From: a bacterium
GTDB taxonomy: Bacteria; Patescibacteriota; Patescibacteriia; Patescibacteriales; GWC2-42-12
Direction: 5' to 3'
Length of the DNA: 47,379 nucleotides
Assembly: GCA_030649205.1 (NCBI GenBank)
Contig: JAUSGE010000037.1
Span: 1-47,379 of the forward strand
Shown: positions 30,005 through 39,258 of the stretch, piece by piece
Layout of the letters: each line of letters starts with the position of its first letter
How positions within the stretch are numbered: the stretch's first letter is position 1
The notes under the pieces: generated by a model
Databases searched by the model: none
What the model was told of the DNA's origin: nothing
The model's input: the letters and a program-made list of their open reading frames with translations, nothing else
Translations under genes and position numbers: made by a program

Positions 30005-31447
30005 ATGCCCAGAAAAAAAAATTACAAACCTAAAGACTCGGACGCGGACGGACTGCCGGATGAGGTGGAAAAATTTTTCGGCACTGACCCGCATAATCCC
30101 GACACTGACGGCGACGGCGTGCCGGACGGCGAAGAAGTCAGGCGCGGCCGCAATCCGCTCGGGCCGGGCTTGCTTAAGGACTTATTTATTCCGCATAAAG
30201 GCAACGATTACGAGCCCCGAGCCCTGCATCCCTACCGCCTGTTATTTTACGCCTTGAGCTCAATTCTTTTAAAAGCCATTTTAATCGGCGCGGTGATAAT
30301 TTTACCGGTTGAAGCCTGGCTGACGCCGGATATTTTAGCTGAACAGAGCAAAAAAATTGTCAGCTTGACCAATGAAATCAGAAAAAATTTAAATCTTAGC
30401 CTGCTGGCTGAAAGCCCGCGGCTGGACCAGGCGGCCTTTAACAAGGCCCAAGACATGATCTTTAAGCAGTATTTTGCCCATACCGGGCCGGACAATCGGT
30501 CGCTGGCCGATTGGCTGAAAGCGCTAAAATACAATTTCGCCGTGGCCGGAGAAAATTTAGCCATGGGCTTTTCCAGCCCGGAAGACGTGGTTAACGGCTG
30601 GACGCGCAGCCAGACTCATTACCGGAATATGGTTGATCCTGATTTTAAGGAGATTGGCGTTGGCACGGCCAGCGGCTTGTATAATAGCGTGGACACGACT
30701 TTTGTGGCCCAGTATTTCGCGTCATCAACCGCCAGCTTCGCTGAACCGGAGGCGGAGGCCGAAGCGCCTTTAGCCGGCGTAGAGCTGCCGGCTAAGCCGG
30801 CCGTCAGCGCTGATCGGCAAATTCTGGGCGAAAAAAAAGTTGAAAAAAAATCCGCCTCGGCCGCGGAGCTGACAGTATTAAAAGCCGAGGTCAGAGCCGA
30901 AGCCGTAGATTTGGAACCGCCGCAAATTGATCAGGAACGGTCCAGGCTATATATTGATCAGCCGCGCGGCAAAACCGAGAAAATCGTGCGCGCCGAAGTT
31001 TATTTAAGCGCGGACGCGATTAAAGCCAGAGCGCATTTTAATAATTATTTCATAGATTTAAAGCCCGAGGACAGCCAGAGCGGCCGGTGGACCGGCCGAA
31101 CCATAATCTTCGGCCAAAACCAAGAGCAAATTTTTAATCCCGTGGTTTTAGCCTCGGTTACGGCCGAAGACCGGGCCGGAAATACTGCCACCAGGGATCT
31201 GAACTGGGATAAAATTATGCCGGCCAGAACCACTCTGCTAAAACAATATTATTTTATTAAACAGCACCAGCCGGCCTACATCAAGCCTTTGTTTGATATA
31301 ACCTCGTTTTATTACAAAATTATTTTAATTTTAGCCTCAATTGTTTTAGCCTTAAACGTACTGATTCAATTTAAAAAACAGCATCCGCATCTAATTTTAT
31401 CAACCCTGGGGCTAATCGGCTTGCTGGCGGCGCTGATTATCTTATAG
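30005..31447 (+). CDS. Membrane-anchored CAP (SCP/PR-1) domain protein with calcium-binding-like repeats
   Basis: 480 residues. The N-terminus carries two thrombospondin type 3-like loops (DSDADGLPDE, DTDGDGVPDGEE at about 7-45), a motif known to bind calcium. A hydrophobic segment follows (about 80-103), then the CAP domain (about 115-240: SLTNEIRKNLNLSLL, FAHTGPDNRS, GENLAMGF, HYRNMVDPDFKEIGVG). An Ala/Glu/Pro-rich linker with ADRQILGEKK follows, then a beta-rich region and two C-terminal hydrophobic helices (about 435-480). CAP proteins of bacteria are often found at the surface and some act on peptidoglycan or lipids; the activity here is unknown. The TSP3 loops precede the membrane segment, which is an odd topology. 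Confidence 0.85.
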   Translation: MPRKKNYKPKDSDADGLPDEVEKFFGTDPHNPDTDGDGVPDGEEVRRGRNPLGPGLLKDLFIPHKGNDYEPRALHPYRLLFYALSSILLKAILIGAVIILPVEAWLTPDILAEQSKKIVSLTNEIRKNLNLSLLAESPRLDQAAFNKAQDMIFKQYFAHTGPDNRSLADWLKALKYNFAVAGENLAMGFSSPEDVVNGWTRSQTHYRNMVDPDFKEIGVGTASGLYNSVDTTFVAQYFASSTASFAEPEAEAEAPLAGVELPAKPAVSADRQILGEKKVEKKSASAAELTVLKAEVRAEAVDLEPPQIDQERSRLYIDQPRGKTEKIVRAEVYLSADAIKARAHFNNYFIDLKPEDSQSGRWTGRTIIFGQNQEQIFNPVVLASVTAEDRAGNTATRDLNWDKIMPARTTLLKQYYFIKQHQPAYIKPLFDITSFYYKIILILASIVLALNVLIQFKKQHPHLILSTLGLIGLLAALIIL

Positions 31448-31448
31448 C

Positions 31449-31467
31449 GCCCCTTTGATAAAGGGGC
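31449..31467. repeat. Family D short palindrome after the CAP gene
   Basis: GCCCCTTTGATAAAGGGGC beginning 2 bases after the CAP stop codon. It forms a compact hairpin but lacks a T-run, so terminator function is doubtful. Confidence 0.65.
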
Positions 31468-31523
31468 AGAGGTTATTTCTTCATCTCCAGGCGGCATATA
31501 TAAATTATTTATTTTAATACAAT

Positions 31524-32276
31524 ATGGCCGATATTACTAAATACTTAAATAAAATAATTTGCGGAGATGTGCTTGATACAATGGCTAAAATACCAGATAA
31601 ATCAGTAAATTTAATCATTACTTCCCCACCCTATAATCTCAAAAATTCCACCGGCAACGGCATGAAAGACGGCCGTGGCGGAAAATGGGCAAACGCCGCT
31701 CTGCAAAAAGGCTATTCCAACTACAACGACAATATGCCGCACAAAGAATATGTGAAATGGCAAAGAGATTGTCTTAACGAAATGATGCGCTTAATCCCTG
31801 ATGATGGCGCGATTTTCTATAACCACAAATGGCGCGTTCAGGCTAATTTATTGCAAGACCGCCAAGATATTGTTGATGGCCTTCCTGTCCGTCAGATTAT
31901 TATTTGGAAACGGGCCGGCGGTTTAAACTTTAACGCCGGATATTTTTTACCAACTTACGAAGTAATTTACCTGATTGCCAAGCCAAAATTCAAACTTGTG
32001 CCAAAAGCTAACGCTTACGGAGATATTTGGGAGATCCCGCAAGAAATGAAAAACGGACATCCGGCGCCATTTCCGGTCAAGCTAATTGATCGCATTGTTT
32101 CTGCCACCGACGCAAAAATAATTCTAGACCCGTTTATGGGCTCGGGCACGACCGCAATATCTGCCATAAACTTTAAACGAAATTATATCGGTATTGAAAT
32201 TTCGCCGGAATATTGCGAATCAGCCAAAAAAAGAATTAAAAATCATCAAGCGCAAACTAAAAAAATATGCCGATAA
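31524..32276 (+). CDS. Orphan DNA methyltransferase (beta-class, N4-cytosine or N6-adenine)
   Basis: 250 residues. Motif IV LIITSPPYNL at about 31-40 precedes motif I ILDPFMGSGTTAIS at about 198-211, with YIGIEISPEYCESAKKRI after it. This order is that of the beta class. SPPY often marks N4-cytosine enzymes, yet some N6-adenine enzymes share it. The size matches solitary or type II methyltransferases. No nuclease gene is nearby, so it may act in regulation, protection or phage-type modification. It is separated from the type III locus by two genes. Confidence 0.85.
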   Translation: MADITKYLNKIICGDVLDTMAKIPDKSVNLIITSPPYNLKNSTGNGMKDGRGGKWANAALQKGYSNYNDNMPHKEYVKWQRDCLNEMMRLIPDDGAIFYNHKWRVQANLLQDRQDIVDGLPVRQIIIWKRAGGLNFNAGYFLPTYEVIYLIAKPKFKLVPKANAYGDIWEIPQEMKNGHPAPFPVKLIDRIVSATDAKIILDPFMGSGTTAISAINFKRNYIGIEISPEYCESAKKRIKNHQAQTKKICR

Positions 32277-32365
32277 AAAAATAAACATAAGTCTTAAAGA
32301 GATATAAATTTTTGCGCTAAATTTTACAACACAGAAAAATTATTCTGCCAAAGCGCGAAAAAGCC

Positions 32366-32394
32366 TTGACGCTTTATTAAGCCGGGCTTATAAT
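32366..32394 (+). promoter_or_regulatory. Strong sigma70-type promoter before a possible small RNA
   Basis: TTGACG (32366-32371) and TATAAT (32389-32394) are separated by exactly 17 bases, the best promoter match seen in the window. Transcription should begin near 32401. Confidence 0.7.
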
Positions 32395-32400
32395 TAAGGC

Positions 32401-32522
32401 AGAGTGACAATTTAATATATCGCATGAGAAATTTTTCGCCCCAAAAAATTTCAAGAAGTGCGTGGCAAAATATATTTTACCATATATGTTTATGAACCGC
32501 GGTTTTTAATCAGCGGTTTTTT
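32401..32522 (+). ncRNA. Candidate small RNA or small-peptide transcript (~120 nt)
   Basis: The stretch is bounded by a strong promoter and a terminator-like hairpin, and no larger gene lies inside. It contains a 23-codon reading frame (32424-32495, starting MRNFSPQK and ending TGA at the foot of the terminator stem), without a clear ribosome-binding site. It does not match SRP RNA, 6S RNA, tmRNA or RNase P by eye. The downstream giant surface gene could also be read from this promoter if termination is incomplete, in which case this would be a leader with an attenuator. Confidence 0.4.
32495..32522 (+). terminator. Terminator-like hairpin of the small transcript
   Basis: AACCGC (32495-32500) pairs with GCGGTT (32513-32518) across a 12-base loop, followed by TTTT. 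The stem is short, so termination may be partial. Confidence 0.5.
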
Positions 32523-32532
32523 GCGTTTAATC

Positions 32533-32563
32533 CGTCATTCCTGTGAAAACAGGAATCCATTTC
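32533..32563. repeat. Family B palindrome before the giant surface gene
   Basis: CGTCATTCCTGTGAAAACAG with GGAATCC following. It lies between the small transcript terminator and the ATG at 32589. Confidence 0.75.
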
Positions 32564-32588
32564 AATATTAATAATTTTTATATAAAAT

Positions 32589-35500
32589 ATGCCTAAAACA
32601 TTTTCAAAACTTATGAACACGCAAAAATTTTTCACAAAAAAGGCCTTCCTTTTTTCCGCCGTGATTCTATTGATTAGCGGTTTTTTCGTGGTTAAATTAG
32701 TTCTGGCCGTATCAATCTTTAATGTAGCCATAGATACTCCGGCAGTTGACGTTGGACAGACAAAAAGTGTCAGCTTTACAGTTAACTCCACTGGGGCTGA
32801 TAATATAAAAACCGTCGCGATTTCCATACAGGGTACGGGATTTTCAAATCCGACAAGTTTCGTTTGTCCGGCTAACTGGAATCAAATCGCCGCCATGCCG
32901 CCGATCTTGAACGGCTATGTCTGTAATGATCCAAGCGGCGCGGGTTTAGCTTCGGCCGTAGTTACCTTAGACGGTTTAACCGCGCCCGCGACAGCCGGAA
33001 CACAAAACTTTTCAGTCAGCGCTATTAATACGAACGCGTCTCCACAAACTGATAATCAATCCGTTGTTGTTACTGTAAAAAATCTCGCCGCCACAGCAAC
33101 GATTGAATCTACGACCAATATTAATCAAAACAAGATTTATACCCTAACTCTAACTAACTCCGCCTCCGATCCCGGTGATTCAATTAACCAGGTCAGCGGC
33201 ACGCTGTCGGATTTTAGTATTGCAACCTGCGAGGCGGCCGGTTGGTCTTCCTGCGTCCCGTCCGGCGGCTCATTTGTCTTAAGCGGCGGCGCATTAGCTC
33301 CGGGCGCCAGTCTGCCGATTGCTCTGACTGCTACGGCCCCGTCGACTTCCGGCGCGCGCCTGGTAGATGCCACGATCAACGGCGTACTCGGCGCCACGAC
33401 TTTTGTAACGGTTACTCCGAGCACGATTCAAGTGCAAACTCCGGCCAATCTTTCAGCCGAAAACATCACCACCGATAAAGCGCGCGTTTCTAGAAATAGC
33501 GGCGCTTACAATACGGCTAATATTTCCGTCACGGTTAATAACACTGGCGAAGCCACGGCCAATACTTTGGTAAAAAGTTTAATTATTAAAGATAATGGGG
33601 GAACGGATATTTCCTCGCAATTTACAATTTCTGAAACCGATACGGTTACTAGTATCGCTGGTGGCAGTTCGGGCGCCCTAACTTGGACGGTTACGGCAAA
33701 AGAAGGCACGGCCGAAGATTTGGATCAAGCGGAAATTTCAGTCGGCTATAATGACATAAATACCGGCGTAGCAGGTGAGGCTGGTCCTGCTAGCCAAACT
33801 AACGACGGAATTTTTACAGTTGATAACACCAATCCAATCTTAACAACAGCTACTACGGTTTCCAATAATACCAATACAACAAGAGCTAAAGTAGGGGACG
33901 CGATCACTTTAACTTTTATATCTAATGAAAACATTCAGACTCCGGTTGTTGCCATAGCCGGCCATTCAGTAGCGCCAACTCAAGTCAGTGATACTCAAAA
34001 CTGGTCCGCCACTTACACCATGCAATCAAGCGACACTGAAGGCACGGTTCCTTTTTCCATTACGCCAACCGATATAGCAGGCAATACAGCGGCGGCGGTC
34101 AGCGCTACCACGGATGGATCAAATGTAACTTTTGATGAAACCGCGCCGACTTTTAGTTCAATAGCCGCTAATCCTACACCGGCGAAATCCACCGGTCTTA
34201 TAACGGTAACTTTTACCGCCAGCGAAACCTTATTAACAGACCCCGAAGTTACCATTGGCGGAAAAAACGCGGCTAAAGACGAAACTGGCGCGGGCTTAAA
34301 TTATATTTATAAAAGAACGCTTGATGGCACCGAAACTGAAGGCACGGCCGCGGTGGCGATTTCCGGCGCTGATTTAACCGGCAATATCGGTACCGATACT
34401 ACCTCAAGCATAATAACCGATTTTCACGCGCCGACAACTTCCGACGATGCTCCGTCCGCTTGGCAGAACGACGATGTTACCGTTACATTAACCCCGACAG
34501 ACCAGAACCCGAGCTCCGGGCTGGCTTGGACAAAATATTGTACAGACGACGGAACAACTCCTTGTAATCCGTCCGCCGGTAATAGTTACTCTGAACCAGT
34601 GGTTATTTCCACGGTCGGCACTTCATATTTTAGATACGCTTCGCGAGATATGGCCGGTAATCTGCAAGCCACGGTTTCTAAAACCATACTAATTGATAAA
34701 ACCGGTCCATCCTCGGCGGTAATAACTTATCCTTCGGCCAATAGCTATTTAAAAAATTCAGTTACCATTACCGCTACAGCTACTGATAACGAGGGCGGTT
34801 CGGGCATAGCTAAAGTAGAATTTTATTACTCTACCACCGAGACAAAAATCGGCGAAGATTTGGTGGGGCCCGCCTATTCAATGGATTGGGCGACCCCAGC
34901 AGGCGAGGGCGATCATGACATCTATGTTAAGGTCTACGATAACGCCAATAATATTAAAGCATCCAATCATATAGCCGTTCACACTGACAATACGCCTCCC
35001 ACGATTATCACGTTCACAATGACTGTAAACGGTAGCGGCGCGACAACTGGGAATGTATCATTTTCTCCAAACGCGGATGGTGTTAAAGACGATGTCGGCG
35101 TCGACACAAGATTTTCAGAGGACGTTCAAGCTTACATAAAAATAAAAAATAATTTAGGAGGTATAGTAAAAATTCTATATACTTCAAGTGGCTACGTTGA
35201 AAATCCTACCTCTTATTCCTGGGATGGAAAAAATGACAACGGTGTAATGATGGCCGATGGTGTTTACACCGTTGAAGTAAAAGGCGTTGACCACGCGGGC
35301 AACGAAGTGATTAATAACAGCCGGACCATAACTCTGGATAACACCGCGCCAATTGTAAACGCAGGTGATGATAAAACCGCAAACACAACCATAACTCAAA
35401 CCGGCGCCACGGTTGAAAACGGTTCAGGCATTGCTTCTGTCCTATGGTCAAAGACTTCAGGCGACGGAAATATAACATTTGGCACGCCAACAACGTTAGA

Positions 35501-38500
35501 AACTACCATAGCGGCTGATGCTGATGGAACTTACATCTTAAAATTAGAAGTTACCGATAACGCGGGCAACAAGAGCTCGGATACCATGAACCTAATTCTT
35601 GATACGCAAAACCCCACGATTGACAGCTATACCGAACCTGAACTGGACAAAGTTTACAAAAATGGAACAATTGATGTTGCCTTTACGCCAAATGATACCG
35701 GTACCGCAGTAACCTGTACTTATCAAGTTAATAGCGACGCAGGCCCTTCCGGCACTATCGCCTGCACCGCAGGTTCAGCAGTAGATACAACTATTTCCGG
35801 ATTGTCAGATGGTCGGCATACTATAACAATAACCGTCGCCGATGCCGCTGGTAACTCAACCGCGGAAGCGTCAAATTCATTTGCGGTTGATACCAATAAC
35901 ACCTTAACCGTTGGCGCTGAAGGCGCGGATTTTACGACTATCCAAGCGGCCATAGACGCCGCGACGTCCGGCGACACGATTAGCGTCGCGGCGGGAACTT
36001 ACGCCGGCGAGATAACTGTTGATAAATCGCTCGCTATCAGAGGCGCTAACGCCGGAGTGGCCGGTAACGCAACGCGCGGCGCCGAATCCATTATTGACGG
36101 CAATGACGCAATCAACCCGGTTGACAAAGGCTTTATCGTAGCGGCCGGAAATTTAACGGTTACGATTGACGGTTTTAAATTTACCGATAATTCACCCTTG
36201 CACGATAATTACGCAGGCGGGGCGCATCAAACAACCGACCTTACTTTTACCAATAATATTGTGTCCAGCGGCAACGCTCTGCAGACCACCGAGACAACCA
36301 GCAACTGGAAAAATGTCTCCGTAACCTTCAATAAATTTGAAAATATTGACATGGAATCAAATTCCAGCGCCGTCTATTTGGCTTACAATAAAAATTCAGT
36401 TGTAACCGATAACGTTTTTTCCAGCATAAACTACGCGGCGGTGTTACTTATCAGCAACGACACCGCTACGGTTAGCCGCAATACAATAACTACTACCGGC
36501 CAGCAAGCTATTCAATTAGCCGGCACCATGGGAGACAGCACGGTAAGCGATAACGTAATTTCCGGCGCCAACACCGCTAACGCGGCCGACAAGGGCGGCA
36601 TCCGGCTTTACGGCGATGAATTTACCGGCACGGTCAACGTTACCGGCAATACTATCTCTAACTCTTTTAACGGCGTAGCAATCGCCAACGGTAAAAATAT
36701 TACCGGCAAGGATATTCATGTAAATAGCAACAACTTGGCAGGTAACAGCAACAAAGGCGTTTATCATGGAGGCACGGGCACGCTGGACGCCACTGAAAAC
36801 TGGTGGGGCACGACCGATAGCGCGGCAATCGCCTCATTAATAAGCGGAACTGTTGACTACCGGCCATGGTATTTATCGGACGCACTAACCGGCCTTGATT
36901 CAACCGCGCCAACTGTGGCTTTAACTTACAGCGTAAACCCGGCTAAGGCAGGTTCAATGGCCATTACGGCGACTTATTCCGAAGCTATTGCCGGCACGCC
37001 GCAGGTTAGTATTGGCCAGCCAGGCACAACCGACATAACCAATGCCGACATGACAGCCACATCCGGAATGGACAATAAAGTCTGGACATATTCTTATACT
37101 GTAAATACCGCCAACGGCTCTACTTACGTTGACGGCACGGCCACGGTTTCACTGTCAAGCATTAACGATCCTTCGGGCAATCTCGCGGCCAATCCGACTA
37201 ATAATAGTTTTACCATTGATACTACCTCTATGGACGCGCCCGTAATAACTCATATTGCCGGCGATGAATTCATTAACAATTCGGAAAAAAATGCGATAAT
37301 TGTAACCGGCACTGCCGAAGCCAATTCGTTGGTGACCGTATCATTAACCAGCGGCGAGACCGTTTCCGGCACCCAGCAATTATCCGGCGGCGGCGCCTCC
37401 TTTTCCATTACCATTGACGGCACAAATTTAACCGATGGAATAGTCACGCCGTCGGTTACGGCCACGGACGCGGCCGGAAACGTGAGCGTGGCTGATACCG
37501 CACCCACGGCCTTAAAAGATACTGTCGCTCCGGTGATTACCACGGTTGACGGCGTTTCGGCCACCCCGACGCAAACCGATACAATTAACTTAACCGTAAC
37601 TGAAGCCAATCTTTCAACCAGCCTATACGGCTATAGCGCGGATAGTACCTGCAACGCTTCCGATACGATTAATACTGCTTTCATCTCGGCGACTAATTTC
37701 TCAATTAGCGGCGACTATACAGATTACCTCTGCGCTATGGCCGCCGACACCTCCGGCAATGAAACTTATGAATTAATCGGACAACTAGTTACGGATAATA
37801 CTGATCCGGCTTTAACCCTAAACAGCATGTTCACTGATCAAACTCTGACCGGCGGAAATTCATATCCGATCAGCTGGACGGCTTCTGACGACCATCTAGG
37901 CGACGCGCCTGTCACGTTAGAATATTCAATTAATGGCGGCGTAACTTGGGCACCAATTAACACTAATCCCATGGGCAATGACGGGTCAGAAAGCTGGACA
38001 GTGCCGAACGTCAATAGCTCAAATTGTTATATCAGAGCTATTGTCACTGATCAAGCAGGAAATGATTATGAAGAAGAGAGCAGTAATTTCAGCGTCACCT
38101 ATTCAACCGTTACAGACACCTCAGCTCCGGTCGCGGCTTTAAACAGTCCGAACGGGGGAGAGACCTGGGAAAATGACGCCGCTCATATTATAACCTGGAC
38201 GGCGACCGATAATATTACCGCGGCCGCCAGCCTTAAAATCAAATTGGAATATTCAGTTAACGGCGGAGACAGCTGGGTTCAAATAGCCAATGATGAAACT
38301 AACGACGGCGCATATGCCTGGACGCCGACTGGCATCAGCTCATCAAATGCAATGGTAAAAGTTACGGCCACTGATGCGGCTAACTTAATCGGTTCGGATA
38401 TTAGCAACACGGCCTTAACTATTGCTATACCGGCCGCCTATCCGAGTTCAATCTGTACCGGCAGCGGGCCATATACTTGTACCATTGAATTAAGCTCGGG

Positions 38501-38972
38501 CTGGAATTTAATCTCCTTGCCGGTTATCCCGTCTGAAACCGCGATTGAAAGAGTGCTGGACGGAATAAAAAATAAGATAGATACTGTGAGATATTACGAT
38601 TCTACTCTTGCTGATGATTGGTTAAGCGCGGCGGTCTTAGATAATGCCTTTATCGGTGACTTAACAGCCATAGCAGACGGAAAAGGCTATTGGATTAGTA
38701 TGGACGCGCCGGCTACCTTAACCGTAACTGGTACGGCCGCACCGGTGGCGCCTGATCCGCCCTCAACCTATAGCGTAATTTCCGGCTGGAATTTAATCGG
38801 CTATAAATCAACAAGCCCTTGGCAAGATACTACGGATTATCTTTCTACTTTATCTACCGGTTATATTGTCTTTGATCAGAACAATACCAATAAAACCAGC
38901 TCATACATACAGCAGGGCAAGGGCTATTGGCTCTGGTCAGCCGGATCGGGCAGTATCGTGCCTAATGATTAA
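32589..38972 (+). CDS. Giant secreted surface protein: Ig-like repeats, beta-helix, GWNLI modules
   Basis: 2127 residues; ATG at 32613 (Met9) is an alternative start. An export signal (AFLFSAVILLISGFFVVKLVLA) is followed by many Ig-like modules bounded by DNTNPILT, DETAPTFSS, DKTGPSSAV, DNTPPTI and DNTAPIV, which mark Bacterial Ig/Big domains. A FlgD-like module (SFSPNADGVKDD, SWDGKNDNG) is near 815-905. Right-handed beta-helix repeats of the pectate-lyase type begin at about 1115 (FTTIQAAIDAATSGDTISVAAGTY) and run to about 1430. More Ig modules follow. Two C-terminal modules contain SGWNLISLPV and SGWNLIGYKS. It is likely an adhesin or host-contact fibre, perhaps with a glycan-binding helix. 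No membrane anchor is seen at the C-terminus, so how it is held is unclear. Confidence 0.85.
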   Translation: MPKTFSKLMNTQKFFTKKAFLFSAVILLISGFFVVKLVLAVSIFNVAIDTPAVDVGQTKSVSFTVNSTGADNIKTVAISIQGTGFSNPTSFVCPANWNQIAAMPPILNGYVCNDPSGAGLASAVVTLDGLTAPATAGTQNFSVSAINTNASPQTDNQSVVVTVKNLAATATIESTTNINQNKIYTLTLTNSASDPGDSINQVSGTLSDFSIATCEAAGWSSCVPSGGSFVLSGGALAPGASLPIALTATAPSTSGARLVDATINGVLGATTFVTVTPSTIQVQTPANLSAENITTDKARVSRNSGAYNTANISVTVNNTGEATANTLVKSLIIKDNGGTDISSQFTISETDTVTSIAGGSSGALTWTVTAKEGTAEDLDQAEISVGYNDINTGVAGEAGPASQTNDGIFTVDNTNPILTTATTVSNNTNTTRAKVGDAITLTFISNENIQTPVVAIAGHSVAPTQVSDTQNWSATYTMQSSDTEGTVPFSITPTDIAGNTAAAVSATTDGSNVTFDETAPTFSSIAANPTPAKSTGLITVTFTASETLLTDPEVTIGGKNAAKDETGAGLNYIYKRTLDGTETEGTAAVAISGADLTGNIGTDTTSSIITDFHAPTTSDDAPSAWQNDDVTVTLTPTDQNPSSGLAWTKYCTDDGTTPCNPSAGNSYSEPVVISTVGTSYFRYASRDMAGNLQATVSKTILIDKTGPSSAVITYPSANSYLKNSVTITATATDNEGGSGIAKVEFYYSTTETKIGEDLVGPAYSMDWATPAGEGDHDIYVKVYDNANNIKASNHIAVHTDNTPPTIITFTMTVNGSGATTGNVSFSPNADGVKDDVGVDTRFSEDVQAYIKIKNNLGGIVKILYTSSGYVENPTSYSWDGKNDNGVMMADGVYTVEVKGVDHAGNEVINNSRTITLDNTAPIVNAGDDKTANTTITQTGATVENGSGIASVLWSKTSGDGNITFGTPTTLETTIAADADGTYILKLEVTDNAGNKSSDTMNLILDTQNPTIDSYTEPELDKVYKNGTIDVAFTPNDTGTAVTCTYQVNSDAGPSGTIACTAGSAVDTTISGLSDGRHTITITVADAAGNSTAEASNSFAVDTNNTLTVGAEGADFTTIQAAIDAATSGDTISVAAGTYAGEITVDKSLAIRGANAGVAGNATRGAESIIDGNDAINPVDKGFIVAAGNLTVTIDGFKFTDNSPLHDNYAGGAHQTTDLTFTNNIVSSGNALQTTETTSNWKNVSVTFNKFENIDMESNSSAVYLAYNKNSVVTDNVFSSINYAAVLLISNDTATVSRNTITTTGQQAIQLAGTMGDSTVSDNVISGANTANAADKGGIRLYGDEFTGTVNVTGNTISNSFNGVAIANGKNITGKDIHVNSNNLAGNSNKGVYHGGTGTLDATENWWGTTDSAAIASLISGTVDYRPWYLSDALTGLDSTAPTVALTYSVNPAKAGSMAITATYSEAIAGTPQVSIGQPGTTDITNADMTATSGMDNKVWTYSYTVNTANGSTYVDGTATVSLSSINDPSGNLAANPTNNSFTIDTTSMDAPVITHIAGDEFINNSEKNAIIVTGTAEANSLVTVSLTSGETVSGTQQLSGGGASFSITIDGTNLTDGIVTPSVTATDAAGNVSVADTAPTALKDTVAPVITTVDGVSATPTQTDTINLTVTEANLSTSLYGYSADSTCNASDTINTAFISATNFSISGDYTDYLCAMAADTSGNETYELIGQLVTDNTDPALTLNSMFTDQTLTGGNSYPISWTASDDHLGDAPVTLEYSINGGVTWAPINTNPMGNDGSESWTVPNVNSSNCYIRAIVTDQAGNDYEEESSNFSVTYSTVTDTSAPVAALNSPNGGETWENDAAHIITWTATDNITAAASLKIKLEYSVNGGDSWVQIANDETNDGAYAWTPTGISSSNAMVKVTATDAANLIGSDISNTALTIAIPAAYPSSICTGSGPYTCTIELSSGWNLISLPVIPSETAIERVLDGIKNKIDTVRYYDSTLADDWLSAAVLDNAFIGDLTAIADGKGYWISMDAPATLTVTGTAAPVAPDPPSTYSVISGWNLIGYKSTSPWQDTTDYLSTLSTGYIVFDQNNTNKTSSYIQQGKGYWLWSAGSGSIVPND

Positions 38973-39258
38973 AATAATAATTTAATAGTCATTGCTTGAA
39001 ATTAGTTCGTAGCGATAAACTCTGGCAGACTTTCCGAAAACTCATAAATTCGTCATCCTCGTGAAAACGGGGATCCAGAAATAATTTAATTTTAGCTAAA
39101 TATTTTTCTAGATTCCTGCCTACGCAGGAATGACGATAATTTTCGGACAGTCTCAATGACAAAGAGAGAGAGGAAATGGGATTGTCTGGCTACGCCAGAT
39201 CTCGCGTAGCGTTGACTTCGTCGCTCGGGTACGAGCTCCTCGCAATGACAGATAACAT
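38973..39258. repeat. Gap with nested family B pair and family C element
   Basis: No gene. Outer arms GACTTTCCGAAAA (39028-39040) and TTTTCGGACAGTC (39140-39152) enclose two family B palindromes (39051-39080 and 39109-39135). A family C element follows (39153-39250, ending CTCGCAATGAC) and runs up to the next start. The B part with its flank (CTCATAAATTCGTC...) is a near-identical inverted copy of 191-250. No terminator with a T-run was seen after the giant gene. Confidence 0.8.

Noticed and set aside
31497-31523. TATAAA and TACAAT boxes just before the orphan methyltransferase start
   Set aside because: TACAAT touches the ATG, too close to serve as a -10 box for this gene, and TATAAA has no convincing -35 partner.
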